DNA of 5,931 nt from an uncultured Burkholderiales bacterium (GCA_903871865.1 CAIQIL010000038.1:1-5931), one strand, 5' to 3'; shown: positions 1-5,818, numbered from the stretch's first letter. Made by a program: numbers and translations. The notes: generated by a model not told the origin, from the sequence alone.

Positions 1-406
1 TCGTGATGTTGACCGTCACGCCCGGCTCGCGGTAGTAGGCCGACAGCTTGTCGCGCAAGGCCTCGGCCAGCTCTTCCGGCGTCTTGCCCGCGGCCTCGAT
101 GCGGCCGGCGTAGCGGAAGGCGATGGTGCCATCGGCGCGCACCACGTAGTTCAGGGTCTGGCTGTCATCGACGAGGTTGCGCAGGTCCAGGCTGGCCGAG
201 TCCTGGGCGTCCCGGACGATGCGCAGGGTGTCGCCCGCCCGGATGCGCGTGGGCACCTTGGGCAAGGCCGCCAGCTGCGCCGGCGTGACCATGTGGGGCG
301 CGATGTCGAAGCCTTGGGGCGCCTGCAGCACGCCCGGCGGCACGCACGCCGTCAGGGCGAGCATGGCGAGGAAGCTGGCCAGCAGGAGGGCAAGGGTCTT
401 GTTCAT
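1..406 (-). CDS. Polysaccharide export lipoprotein, Wza/Poly_export family (3' end beyond the window)
   Basis: The gene starts at an ATG at 406 and runs off the left edge, giving 135 residues. Residues 1-20 form a lipoprotein signal peptide: MNK, a leucine/alanine-rich core, then the lipobox L18-T19-A20-C21. Val, not Asp, follows the cysteine, which favours outer-membrane sorting by Lol. Residues 52-64 (VPTRIRAGDTLRI) and 88-134 (the VVRADGTIAF and YAGRIEAAGKTPEEL stretches, then YYREPGVTVNI) match the Poly_export pattern: 'R-GD-L-I', a 'DGTI' turn, then 'G-T--E' and 'Y--PGVTV'. Family members form the outer-membrane channel through which capsular or exopolysaccharide leaves the cell; SLBB domains would be expected in the missing part. 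The glycosyltransferase upstream on the same strand supports a polysaccharide locus. No Shine-Dalgarno sequence precedes the ATG; the leader is instead pyrimidine-rich (CCCTCCTCCTG). The start is chosen because it gives the complete lipoprotein signal. The family call is firm; the exact polymer is unknown. Confidence 0.9.
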   Translation of the reverse strand, partial: MNKTLALLLASFLAMLALTACVPPGVLQAPQGFDIAPHMVTPAQLAALPKVPTRIRAGDTLRIVRDAQDSASLDLRNLVDDSQTLNYVVRADGTIAFRYAGRIEAAGKTPEELAEALRDKLSAYYREPGVTVNIT

Positions 407-529
407 GGCGAGAGCAGGAGGAGGGCCGCAAGGCACGGCCGGACCGGGTGATCTGACCGGCGCGGTGCCCGCCGATGATACGGGGGGCCCATGTCACACG
501 GCAGGCGATGAAGTCGGCAGGGGCTTGGC

Positions 530-1480
530 TCAGCCCCCGTGTTGCGGCTCGGTCACAGGCGCGCCCGCGGCCGCAGCACCGGCAGCCCCCTGCTGCGCCG
601 CCTGCCAGCGCGCCAGGGCGGCGGCCATGCGGACCCGCGACGGCCGAGACCACCAAGGCACACCGAACTTGGCGAAGAAGCGGGCCATGCTGCGCAGGTG
701 GGTCTTGCCCGCGAAAGACATGATGCCCGCCGCGCTGCTGCGCTGGTGGTCATGGACCAGCGCCACCTGAGGCACGGCCACCACCTGCCAGCCCTCGATC
801 CACATGCGGGCGCAGAGGTCCACCTCTTCGAAATAGAGGAAATAGCCTTCGTCCATGCGGCCCACCTGCTCGAAGGCGCTGCGGCGCACCACGAAGCCCG
901 TGCCCATCACCCAGTCGGCCTCGAAAAATGGCCTGTGCGCGTTCTGGCGCCAGCTGCGCGTCAGCAGGTGCGAACGCTCCAGGCGGCGCAAGGGGCCCAG
1001 TTTCCCCAGCATGGTGCGGCGCGCCAGGATATCGGGCAGGGAATAAAACCTGCGCGCAGAATATTGCAAGCTGCCATCCGGATTCACGAGTTTCAGCCCG
1101 GCCACGCCCATTTTCGGAGAATCGTGGAACATCCGATGGATCACGTCCATCCGGTTGGATTCGAAATAGGTGTCCGGATTCAAAATGAGGACGAGGTCGG
1201 TGCCCAGTGCGTCCACGCCGAGGTTCACCCCCGCACCAAACCCGCCATTGCGCCCGGACAGCAGCGTGACCACGCCCGCGGGCAGGTCGGCCTGCAAACG
1301 CAAGCCGGAGGCGTCGGGGGAGTCGTTGTCCACGACCACGATGTGCGCCGACTCGGCAATGCCCTGCGCCAACAGCGACGCCACGCAGCGCATGGTCAGG
1401 TCGTACGTCTGGTAATTGACGATCACCACGCCCAGTGTGGTGCAGCGTGCGGAGCCTGGGGCGGTGGTGGTGTGTGCCAT
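530..1480 (-). CDS. GT2-family glycosyltransferase, rhamnosyltransferase-like
   Basis: A protein of 316 residues, predicted to be a cytoplasmic or membrane-associated GT-A enzyme that transfers a sugar from a nucleotide donor onto a growing glycan. Visible family marks are the first strand LGVVIVNYQTYD (16-27), the VVVDNDSPD loop (48-56), LILNPDTYF (98-106) with the Asp of the DXD-like metal site (D103), the acceptor-side MGTGFVVRR (192-200), and FLYFEEVDLCARMW (214-227), the catalytic acidic stretch. These features and their order are those of the WbbL/RfbN-like rhamnosyltransferase group. The donor sugar cannot be read from sequence, so rhamnose is an inference. The last 30 residues are Ala/Gly-rich and probably disordered. 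An in-frame ATG at 1579 would add 33 residues, but that extension resembles no part of the fold, and the GT-A fold begins shortly after the ATG at 1480. Neither start has a clear Shine-Dalgarno sequence. The next gene on this strand, 123 bases downstream, is the export lipoprotein. Confidence 0.9.
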   Translation of the reverse strand: MAHTTTAPGSARCTTLGVVIVNYQTYDLTMRCVASLLAQGIAESAHIVVVDNDSPDASGLRLQADLPAGVVTLLSGRNGGFGAGVNLGVDALGTDLVLILNPDTYFESNRMDVIHRMFHDSPKMGVAGLKLVNPDGSLQYSARRFYSLPDILARRTMLGKLGPLRRLERSHLLTRSWRQNAHRPFFEADWVMGTGFVVRRSAFEQVGRMDEGYFLYFEEVDLCARMWIEGWQVVAVPQVALVHDHQRSSAAGIMSFAGKTHLRSMARFFAKFGVPWWSRPSRVRMAAALARWQAAQQGAAGAAAAGAPVTEPQHGG

Positions 1481-1575
1481 GGGGACAGGGTTTCGACGGG
1501 GCAGGCTCAGGCGCGCAAGGAGCGTACAAGGGGTGGAAAAAGCGTCACCGACCGGCGGGTGACCGACCACCCAGC

Positions 1576-1591
1576 ACATGCTGTCGCATGT
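1576..1591. repeat. Inverted repeat ACATGC-N4-GCATGT
   Basis: Perfect 6-base arms flank TGTC. It lies about 100 bases upstream of the glycosyltransferase start, in its 5' leader or promoter. It could be a regulator half-site pair or a small hairpin in the leader RNA. Only the repeat itself is observed. Confidence 0.45.
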
Positions 1592-1617
1592 TTGGCCTTG
1601 AAATCAAGTCAGGCGGG

Positions 1618-1633
1618 TGACGCGTTGGCGTCA
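1618..1633. repeat. Inverted repeat TGACGC-N4-GCGTCA
   Basis: Perfect 6-base arms flank GTTG. It has the same geometry (6-4-6) as the repeat at 1576-1591. A 5-base repeat, CTTGA-AA-TCAAG, lies between them at 1597-1608. It overlaps the weak TTGACG element of the minus strand, so protein binding here could affect glycosyltransferase transcription. Confidence 0.45.
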
Positions 1634-1677
1634 AAGAGAAATCGGCGTGTGGATTTTGGCAAATTTCGCCGGCTTGC

Positions 1678-1699
1678 TGCACCCCCGAATGGGTGTGCA
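1678..1699. repeat. Imperfect inverted repeat TGCACCCCC / GGGTGTGCA
   Basis: The arms are 9 bases long with one mismatch (C1683 opposite T1694), around a GAAT loop. It is not followed by a T tract on either strand, so it does not read as an intrinsic terminator. It lies midway between the two divergent genes. Confidence 0.4.
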
Positions 1700-1705
1700 A
1701 TGCGT

Positions 1706-1726
1706 GATTTCGGGGATGACGAAATC
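1706..1726. repeat. Inverted repeat GATTTCG-N7-CGAAATC
   Basis: Perfect 7-base arms flank a 7-base spacer. The 14-base arm-to-arm centre distance and the AT-richer arms are compatible with a dimeric helix-turn-helix operator, though this is not shown. It sits roughly 40 bases upstream of the candidate -35 of the outer-membrane protein gene. Confidence 0.45.
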
Positions 1727-1750
1727 CGTTGCCTGATGCACGGACAACAC

Positions 1751-1764
1751 ACCATGCGCATGGT
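1751..1764. promoter_or_regulatory. Perfect palindrome ACCATGCGCATGGT, candidate operator
   Basis: This is a perfect 14-base palindrome with no spacer. Its last base is the first base of the candidate -35 hexamer (1764-1769). A dimeric regulator bound here would contact or block RNA polymerase at the promoter of the outer-membrane protein gene. The palindrome is observed; the operator role is inferred from position. Confidence 0.45.
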
Positions 1765-1792
1765 TTTCAAGTGACCCCTGCTGCGGCACAAT
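1764..1792 (+). promoter_or_regulatory. Candidate sigma-70 promoter of the outer-membrane protein gene
   Basis: TTTTCA (1764-1769) and CACAAT (1787-1792) are each four of six matches to the consensus, with the optimal 17-base spacer. Initiation would fall near 1799, leaving a leader of about 24 bases. An AGGGA ribosome binding site at 1812-1816 lies 6 bases before the ATG at 1823. Confidence 0.45.
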
Positions 1793-1822
1793 CCCGGCAT
1801 CAAAACACCTCAGGGAATTTCC

Positions 1823-2491
1823 ATGCGCCACTTCCGCGCCATGGTCGCGTGCGCTTTGTCGCTGGCCGCGGCCTCCAGTTTTGCCGATGGTTTCGACACC
1901 GCCAGTTCGCGCAACAGCTGGCGGCCCTTTGTGGGCCTGGGCTTCACGTCGGGTGGTGACAAGATCGCCCGCATCAACCTGGTGCCCGTCAGCGGCAGTG
2001 GCCCCACGTACCAAGAGGACGTCAGCTCCGGCGGCGGCATCGACCTGCGCTTGGGCTTCAGCCGCCGGCTCGGCGAGTTGCCCCTGACGCTGCAACTGAC
2101 CGGGGCGTACCACAACGACCAGGTCAACGGCATCCGCGGCGAGAAGGCGCGCTTCCGCCGCTTGCCGCTGGAAGCGACCGTGCTTTGGCACGCCACCGAT
2201 CGCACGCGCATCGGCTTCGGGGTGCGCAAAGCGACCCATGCGGTCTTCAAGTTCGACAACACGGCCTGCACCAGCTGCAACGGCACCGCGCACTTCAAGT
2301 CCAACGTGGGCGCCATCCTGGAAGCCGAATACGCCCTCACCCCGAGCTGGGGCCTGAAGGCGCGCTACGTGGTCGAGTCTTACCGCGTCAAGAACGCCCC
2401 GCAAGCCTTGCTGGACGGCGGCCTGCTCACGCTGGAAGAAAAGTTCGAAGCCAACCACCTCGGCGTGATGAGCGTCTGGTACTTCGACTGA
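1823..2491 (+). CDS. Small outer-membrane beta-barrel protein, family unassigned
   Basis: A complete protein of 222 residues. Residues 1-21 are a Sec signal peptide (MRHFR, a hydrophobic alanine-rich core, cleavage after SFA-21). The mature part shows about eight alternating amphipathic strands, roughly 33-43, 70-80, 86-97, 112-124, 127-143, 158-171, 177-190 and 209-221. The last is an aromatic strand ending VWYFD, typical of an eight-stranded barrel of the OmpA/OmpW/OmpX size class. Between strands 5 and 6 is a CTSC motif (C149, C152), the only cysteines in the mature protein. The protein has one good ribosome binding site (AGGGA) and its own candidate promoter with a palindrome beside it. 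It is divergent from the polysaccharide genes and converges on ung, so it is probably monocistronic. I do not recognise a specific family. Adhesion, porin or stress-envelope roles are all possible and none is shown. Confidence 0.8.
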   Translation: MRHFRAMVACALSLAAASSFADGFDTASSRNSWRPFVGLGFTSGGDKIARINLVPVSGSGPTYQEDVSSGGGIDLRLGFSRRLGELPLTLQLTGAYHNDQVNGIRGEKARFRRLPLEATVLWHATDRTRIGFGVRKATHAVFKFDNTACTSCNGTAHFKSNVGAILEAEYALTPSWGLKARYVVESYRVKNAPQALLDGGLLTLEEKFEANHLGVMSVWYFD

Positions 2492-2520
2492 CGCTCAGTC
2501 CAGCGCCCAGTCCAGCGTCA
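2489..2520. repeat. Inverted and direct repeats over the convergent stop codons
   Basis: TGACGCT (2489-2495) and AGCGTCA (2514-2520) form a perfect 7-base inverted repeat with an 18-base loop. It starts at the plus-strand gene's stop codon and covers the ung stop. Inside it, CAGTCCAGCG is repeated directly at 2496-2505 and 2508-2517; in ung this encodes the LDWALD tail. There is no T tract on either strand, so a classical intrinsic terminator is not supported. Confidence 0.45.
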
Positions 2521-3289
2521 CACCGCGTTGCGCCCAGAAGGCCCGGGCCAGCCCGAAATGGCCGTTGCCCACGAAGGGCACGGGCCCGCGCGTGGCCGAC
2601 AGCGGCGAGGGGTGGTTGCTCTGCAGCAGCAACAGGTCGGCCATCGGCGCGCCCGAGGCCTGGCGCGCCTGCTGCATCAACGCGGCCTTGCGCTGCGCGT
2701 GCGCGCCCCACAGCATCGCCACCTTGGGCGCGGCATCGGCCGCCACAGCGCCCACCAGGGCGTCGGTCAGCGCCTCCCAGCCCCACGCCGCATGGCTGGC
2801 GGCCTGGCCGGCCTCCACCGTCAACACGGTGTTGAGCAGCAGCACGCCGCGCTGGGCCCAGGCCTGCAGGCAACCGTGGGCGGGCAAGGCCAGCCCAGCG
2901 CCCAGGCCCACATCGGGATCACGCTGGAGCTCCTTGCGGATGTTGCGCAAGCTGGGCGGGATGGGCACACCCGGCCGCACCGAAAACGCCAGGCCGTGCG
3001 CCTGCCCCGGCCCGTGGTACGGGTCCTGCCCCAGGATGAGCACCCGCACCTCGGCGCGCCGCGTCAGGCGCAGCGCGGCAAAGGCATCGTCCGGGTAGAT
3101 GACGGCGCCGGCCAGGCGGGCCGCGTCCACGCGGTCGATCAAAGCGCGACCTGCGGCCGAGGCACGGAAGGCATCGGTCAGCGGCCGCCAATCGGCGGGC
3201 ACGGCGTCAAACAACGCGTCCAGCGGGCGAGACAAGGCCGGCACGGGCACTGCCCCCACCGCGCCGAACTCGAAAGCCTCCTGGCTCAC
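2495..3289 (-). CDS. ung: Uracil-DNA glycosylase, family 1
   Basis: Ung removes uracil from DNA, starting base-excision repair of deaminated cytosine and misincorporated dUMP. The 264-residue protein carries every family-1 signature. GQDPYH is at 87-92, with the water-activating Asp D89, followed by GPGQAHGLAFSV. GVLLLNTVLTVEAGQAASH lies at about 148-166, LWGAHAQRK at 193-201, and HPSPLS at 226-231 with the catalytic His H226. The protein is longer than E. coli Ung (229 residues), mainly at the N-terminus (about 25 residues) and in a short insertion after HPSPLSATRG. GTG at 3289 is chosen because GGAGG (3301-3297) lies seven bases upstream. No in-frame ATG exists nearby, and the open frame further upstream overlaps trpC in another frame. 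The gene begins 17 bases after trpC, so it is very likely cotranscribed with the trp genes. It ends three bases from the convergent outer-membrane gene. Confidence 0.96.
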   Translation of the reverse strand: MSQEAFEFGAVGAVPVPALSRPLDALFDAVPADWRPLTDAFRASAAGRALIDRVDAARLAGAVIYPDDAFAALRLTRRAEVRVLILGQDPYHGPGQAHGLAFSVRPGVPIPPSLRNIRKELQRDPDVGLGAGLALPAHGCLQAWAQRGVLLLNTVLTVEAGQAASHAAWGWEALTDALVGAVAADAAPKVAMLWGAHAQRKAALMQQARQASGAPMADLLLLQSNHPSPLSATRGPVPFVGNGHFGLARAFWAQRGVTLDWALD

Positions 3290-3296
3290 GCCATGG

Positions 3297-3301
3297 CCTC
3301 C
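3297..3301 (-). promoter_or_regulatory. Ribosome binding site GGAGG that fixes the ung GTG start
   Basis: Read on the minus strand, GGAGG is seven bases from GTG (3289) but only two from an ATG at 3294. That ATG is out of frame and reads ATG-GCG-TGA. The spacing therefore supports GTG as the ung start. The TGA of the two-codon frame overlaps the GTG. Confidence 0.7.
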
Positions 3302-3306
3302 GCCGC

Positions 3307-4107
3307 TCAGGCGAACAGCCCGGCCAGTGCGACACCCGGGTCGGGCTGGCGCATGAAGGCCTCGCCGACCAGGAAGGCGTGCACATCGGCGTCGCGCATG
3401 CGCTGCACGTCGGCACGGCCCAGGATGCCGGATTCGGTCACCAACAGGCGGTCGGCCGGCACGCGCGGCAGCAGGCCCAGCGTGGTGTCCAGCGTCACCT
3501 CGAAGGTGCGCAGGTTGCGGTTGTTGATGCCGACCAGCGGCGTCTTGAGCTTCAAGGCGCGGTCGAGCTCTTCGCCATCGTGCACCTCGACCAGCACGGC
3601 CATGCCCAGCGCCAAGGCCAGGGCTTCGAGGTCGCGCATCTGGGCATCGTCCAGGCAAGCCGCGATCAGCAAGATGCAGTCGGCGCCCATGGCCCGCGCG
3701 TCGTAGACCTGGAAGGCATCGACCATGAAGTCCTTGCGCAGCACCGGCAGGGCGCAGGCTTCGCGGGCCTGCTGCAGGTAGGCTTGTGCGCCCTGGAAGA
3801 AGCGCTCGTCGGTCAGCACGCTCAGGCAGGCGGCACCGTGTTGCGCGTAGCTCGCGGCGATGTCGGCCGGCACGAAGTGCTCGCGCAGCACGCCCTTGCT
3901 GGGGCTGGCCTTCTTGACCTCGGCGATGACGGCGGCCTGGCCGGCGGCCACCTTGGCGCGCAGGGCACCGACGAAATCGCGCACATCGTTCAGATCGCGG
4001 TTGCGCTGCTCGGCCTGGGCACGCACCTCGGCGAGCGAACGAGTTTGCAGCGCCAGGGCGATCTCTTCGTGTTTGACGGCCACGATTTTTTGCAGGATGT
4101 CGGACAT
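3307..4107 (-). CDS. trpC: Indole-3-glycerol-phosphate synthase
   Basis: TrpC converts 1-(2-carboxyphenylamino)-1-deoxyribulose 5-phosphate to indole-3-glycerol phosphate, the penultimate part of tryptophan synthesis, in the cytoplasm. The 266-residue length is normal for a monofunctional TIM-barrel TrpC, so no TrpF domain is fused. The catalytic residues known for the family are in place. E63 and K65 lie in [12 protein letters not shown] (61-72), K125 in LRKDF (123-127), E174 in VEVH, N195 in VGINNRNL (192-199), and E225-S226 in TESGI (224-228). The N-terminal helix [16 protein letters not shown] is the family's usual start. The GAGG at 4118-4115 is seven bases upstream and overlaps the trpD stop. 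The gap to trpD is nine bases, implying translational coupling, and ung follows after 17 bases. Confidence 0.97.
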   Translation of the reverse strand: MSDILQKIVAVKHEEIALALQTRSLAEVRAQAEQRNRDLNDVRDFVGALRAKVAAGQAAVIAEVKKASPSKGVLREHFVPADIAASYAQHGAACLSVLTDERFFQGAQAYLQQAREACALPVLRKDFMVDAFQVYDARAMGADCILLIAACLDDAQMRDLEALALALGMAVLVEVHDGEELDRALKLKTPLVGINNRNLRTFEVTLDTTLGLLPRVPADRLLVTESGILGRADVQRMRDADVHAFLVGEAFMRQPDPGVALAGLFA

Positions 4108-4114
4108 GTCTGAG

Positions 4115-4118
4115 CCTC
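4115..4118 (-). promoter_or_regulatory. Ribosome binding site of trpC, overlapping the trpD stop
   Basis: On the minus strand GAGG (4118-4115) lies seven bases before the trpC ATG and shares bases with the TGA of trpD (4119-4117). Ribosomes terminating on trpD therefore finish at the trpC initiation site. Confidence 0.6.
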
Positions 4119-5160
4119 AGTGTTGCGTCGCAGCCAGGCGCTGTGTGGCCTGCACGAACTGTTCGAGCTTCTGCGCGGCCCGGCCACTGGCCAGGGCCTC
4201 GCGGGCACGCTCGATGCCATCGGCCAGGCTGTCGGCCACGTCGGCGGCGTACAGGGCGGCGCCTGCGTTCATCAGCACGATGTCGCGCGCCGGACCGGGT
4301 TCGTTGGCCAGCACGCGCTGCAGGATGGCTTGCGACATCTCGCGGCTCTGCGCCTTGAGCATGGAGCCGTCGTGCTCAGCGATGCCGAACTGGCTCGGGT
4401 GGATGCGGTACTCGCGCACCTCGCCGTCTTTCAGCTCGGCCACCAGGGTGTCACCGGCCAGGGTGATCTCGTCGAGGCCATCGCTGCCGTGCACGACCAG
4501 CACGTGGTGCGAGCCCAGGCGCTGCAACACGCGCGCCATGATGCCGACCAGGTCGGGGTGGAAGACGCCCATGAGCTGGTTGGGCGCGCCCGCCGGGTTG
4601 GTCAGCGGCCCCAGGATGTTGAACAGCGTGCGCACGCCCAGCTCCTTGCGGATGGGCGCGGCGTGCTTCATGGCGCCGTGGTGGTTGGGCGCGAACATGA
4701 AGCCGATGCCGGTGTCGGCCAGGGCTTTCGCCACGTTGGCCGGCTGCAGGTTGATGCCCACGCCCAGGGCTTCGAGCACATCGGCGCTGCCCGTGGACGA
4801 CGACACCGAACGCCCGCCGTGCTTGGCCACGCGCGCCCCGGCGGCCGCGGCCACGAACATGGCCGTGGTGCTGATGTTGAAGGTGTGGGCGCCGTCGCCA
4901 CCGGTGCCGCACAGGTCCACCAGGCGGGCCTTGTCGGCGATGTGCACGGGCGTGGCGAATTCGCGCATGACCTGGGCCGCGGCGGTGACCTCGCCCACGG
5001 TTTCCTTCTTGACGCGCAAGCCGGTGATGAGCCCTGCCATGACCACGGGCGACATCTCGCCGGTCATGATGCGGCGCATCAGGCCCAGCATCTCGTCGTG
5101 GAAGATCTCGCGGTGCTCGATGACGCGCTGCAGCGCCTGCTGGTCGGTGATCTGGCTCAT
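4117..5160 (-). CDS. trpD: Anthranilate phosphoribosyltransferase
   Basis: TrpD transfers the phosphoribosyl group from PRPP to anthranilate, the second step of tryptophan synthesis. The protein has 347 residues, the usual size of a stand-alone TrpD without a glutaminase domain; that domain is the separate trpG next door. The N-terminal helical domain (about 1-75) leads into the PRPP-binding glycine-rich loop CGTGGDG (84-90). Next come NISTT (95-99), [18 protein letters not shown] (113-130), [20 protein letters not shown] (159-178) and NILGPLTNP (181-189). The acidic pair D230-E231 in GLDEIT matches the family's metal-binding site. The start ATG at 5160 has GAGGGG (5172-5167) six bases upstream, which overlaps the trpG stop. 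The gap to trpG is ten bases. Confidence 0.97.
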   Translation of the reverse strand: MSQITDQQALQRVIEHREIFHDEMLGLMRRIMTGEMSPVVMAGLITGLRVKKETVGEVTAAAQVMREFATPVHIADKARLVDLCGTGGDGAHTFNISTTAMFVAAAAGARVAKHGGRSVSSSTGSADVLEALGVGINLQPANVAKALADTGIGFMFAPNHHGAMKHAAPIRKELGVRTLFNILGPLTNPAGAPNQLMGVFHPDLVGIMARVLQRLGSHHVLVVHGSDGLDEITLAGDTLVAELKDGEVREYRIHPSQFGIAEHDGSMLKAQSREMSQAILQRVLANEPGPARDIVLMNAGAALYAADVADSLADGIERAREALASGRAAQKLEQFVQATQRLAATQH

Positions 5161-5166
5161 GGCACG

Positions 5167-5172
5167 CCCCTC
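5167..5172 (-). promoter_or_regulatory. Ribosome binding site of trpD, overlapping the trpG stop
   Basis: GAGGGG on the minus strand is six bases before the trpD ATG and overlaps the trpG TGA (5173-5171). This is the same arrangement as at the trpD-trpC junction and indicates coupled translation. Confidence 0.65.
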
Positions 5173-5755
5173 ACATCTTCAGGAAGTTGGCCAGCATGGC
5201 GTGGCCGTGCTCGGTCAGGATGGACTCGGGGTGGAACTGCACGCCTTCCAGTGGAGCGAAGTTCGCATCGGTCAAAGAAGCGGTGTGGCGCACGCCCATG
5301 ATCTCGCCATCCTCGGTGGTGGCCGAGATGTGCAGGCAGTCGGGCAGCGAGGCACGCTCGATGGCCAGCGAGTGGTAGCGGATCACGGTGAACTGCCGGG
5401 GCAAGCCGGCGAAGACGCCCTGCTCGTCGGTGGTGATGACGCTGGTCTTGCCGTGCATCTGCTCGGCCGCGCGCACCACCTTGCCGCCGAGCGCCGCACC
5501 GATGCTCTGGTGGCCCAGGCACACACCCAGGATGGGCAGTTGGCCGGCGAAGCGCTGCAGCGCAGGCACGCACACGCCGGCTTCGGCGGGCGAACACGGC
5601 CCAGGTGACAGCACGAGGCGGTCGGCCTTGAGCGCCGCGATCTCGTCGAGCGTGATTTCGTCGTTGCGCACCACCTTGACCTCTTCGCCCAGTTCGCAGA
5701 AGTACTGGACGAGGTTGAAGGTGAAGCTGTCGTAGTTGTCGATCATGAGCAGCAT
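5171..5755 (-). CDS. trpG: Anthranilate synthase component II, glutamine amidotransferase
   Basis: TrpG is the class-I glutamine amidotransferase subunit that hydrolyses glutamine and passes ammonia to TrpE, making anthranilate from chorismate. In many bacteria the same subunit also serves PabB in folate synthesis, and sequence alone does not exclude that. The 194-residue length is standard. [19 protein letters not shown] at the N-terminus is the family-typical opening. LSPGPCSP (49-56) forms the oxyanion region, [10 protein letters not shown] (77-86) holds the nucleophile C79, and VQFHPES (172-178) carries H175 and E177, completing the triad. The ATG at 5755 has no strong Shine-Dalgarno; only AGG (5770-5768), twelve bases away and inside an inverted repeat, is present. 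trpE is not in the window, and the bases upstream are repeat-rich. The next genes are trpD and trpC, so this starts the visible operon. Confidence 0.97.
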   Translation of the reverse strand: MLLMIDNYDSFTFNLVQYFCELGEEVKVVRNDEITLDEIAALKADRLVLSPGPCSPAEAGVCVPALQRFAGQLPILGVCLGHQSIGAALGGKVVRAAEQMHGKTSVITTDEQGVFAGLPRQFTVIRYHSLAIERASLPDCLHISATTEDGEIMGVRHTASLTDANFAPLEGVQFHPESILTEHGHAMLANFLKM

Positions 5756-5765
5756 GATGAACGCT

Positions 5766-5788
5766 AACCTATTGATTTGATTTAGGTT
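5766..5788. repeat. Inverted repeat AACCTA-N11-TAGGTT in the trpG leader
   Basis: Perfect 6-base arms surround an 11-base AT-rich loop. On the trpG strand the second arm contains TAGG, the only Shine-Dalgarno-like bases before trpG. A hairpin here could hide it. Confidence 0.45.
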
Positions 5789-5789
5789 T

Positions 5790-5814
5790 TTCGTCAGCAG
5801 CGGAGTCTGACGAA
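5790..5814. repeat. Perfect 8-base inverted repeat TTCGTCAG-N9-CTGACGAA
   Basis: Two exact 8-base arms are separated by nine bases. The T run lies on the wrong side for an intrinsic terminator on the plus strand. On the minus strand the stem is followed by A residues, so a terminator is unlikely. A recombinase or regulator binding site is possible. Confidence 0.55.
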
Positions 5815-5818
5815 CGCT

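Larger units (their letters stand above)
1481..1822. other. Divergent intergenic region between glycosyltransferase and outer-membrane protein genes
   Basis: This 342-base stretch separates divergently transcribed genes and must carry the promoters of both. No coding signal is convincing: the open frames crossing it are tails of antisense frames. Its middle (about 1600-1770) is less GC-rich than the flanking genes. It contains several short inverted repeats (1576-1591, 1597-1608, 1618-1633, 1678-1699, 1706-1726, 1751-1764) and a plausible sigma-70 promoter on the plus strand. For the minus-strand glycosyltransferase I see only weak promoter pieces: TTGACG at 1634-1629 and TTGCCA at 1662-1657. 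Neither has a good -10 at the right distance. Confidence 0.8.

Noticed and set aside
520..537. Hairpin GGGGCT-N6-AGCCCC at the end of the glycosyltransferase gene as a terminator
   Set aside because: It is only six pairs, overlaps the stop codon, and no T tract follows on the minus strand.
530..1579. Longer glycosyltransferase start at 1579
   Set aside because: The added 33 residues do not belong to the GT-A fold, and the ATG at 1480 places the first strand normally.
539..1774. Plus-strand open frame of 411 codons opposite the glycosyltransferase
   Set aside because: Antisense to a gene with clear GT2 motifs. The composition is His/Arg/Ala-rich and typical of a shadow frame.
1631..2458. Minus-strand open frame of 275 codons opposite the outer-membrane protein
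   Set aside because: The plus-strand frame has a signal peptide, strand periodicity and a ribosome binding site; this one has none of these.
2495..3658. Longer form of ung starting inside trpC (387 codons)
   Set aside because: The extra 123 residues overlap trpC in another frame and look like a shadow translation. GTG at 3289 has a well-placed ribosome binding site.
2528..3706. Plus-strand open frame of 392 codons opposite ung and trpC
   Set aside because: Antisense shadow: low-complexity His/Gln/Arg-rich translation and no ribosome binding site.
3860..5608. Plus-strand open frame of 582 codons opposite trpC, trpD and trpG
   Set aside because: It is an antisense frame of well-identified enzymes in high-GC DNA. 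Its translation is rich in Arg, Ser and Ala with no domain pattern.
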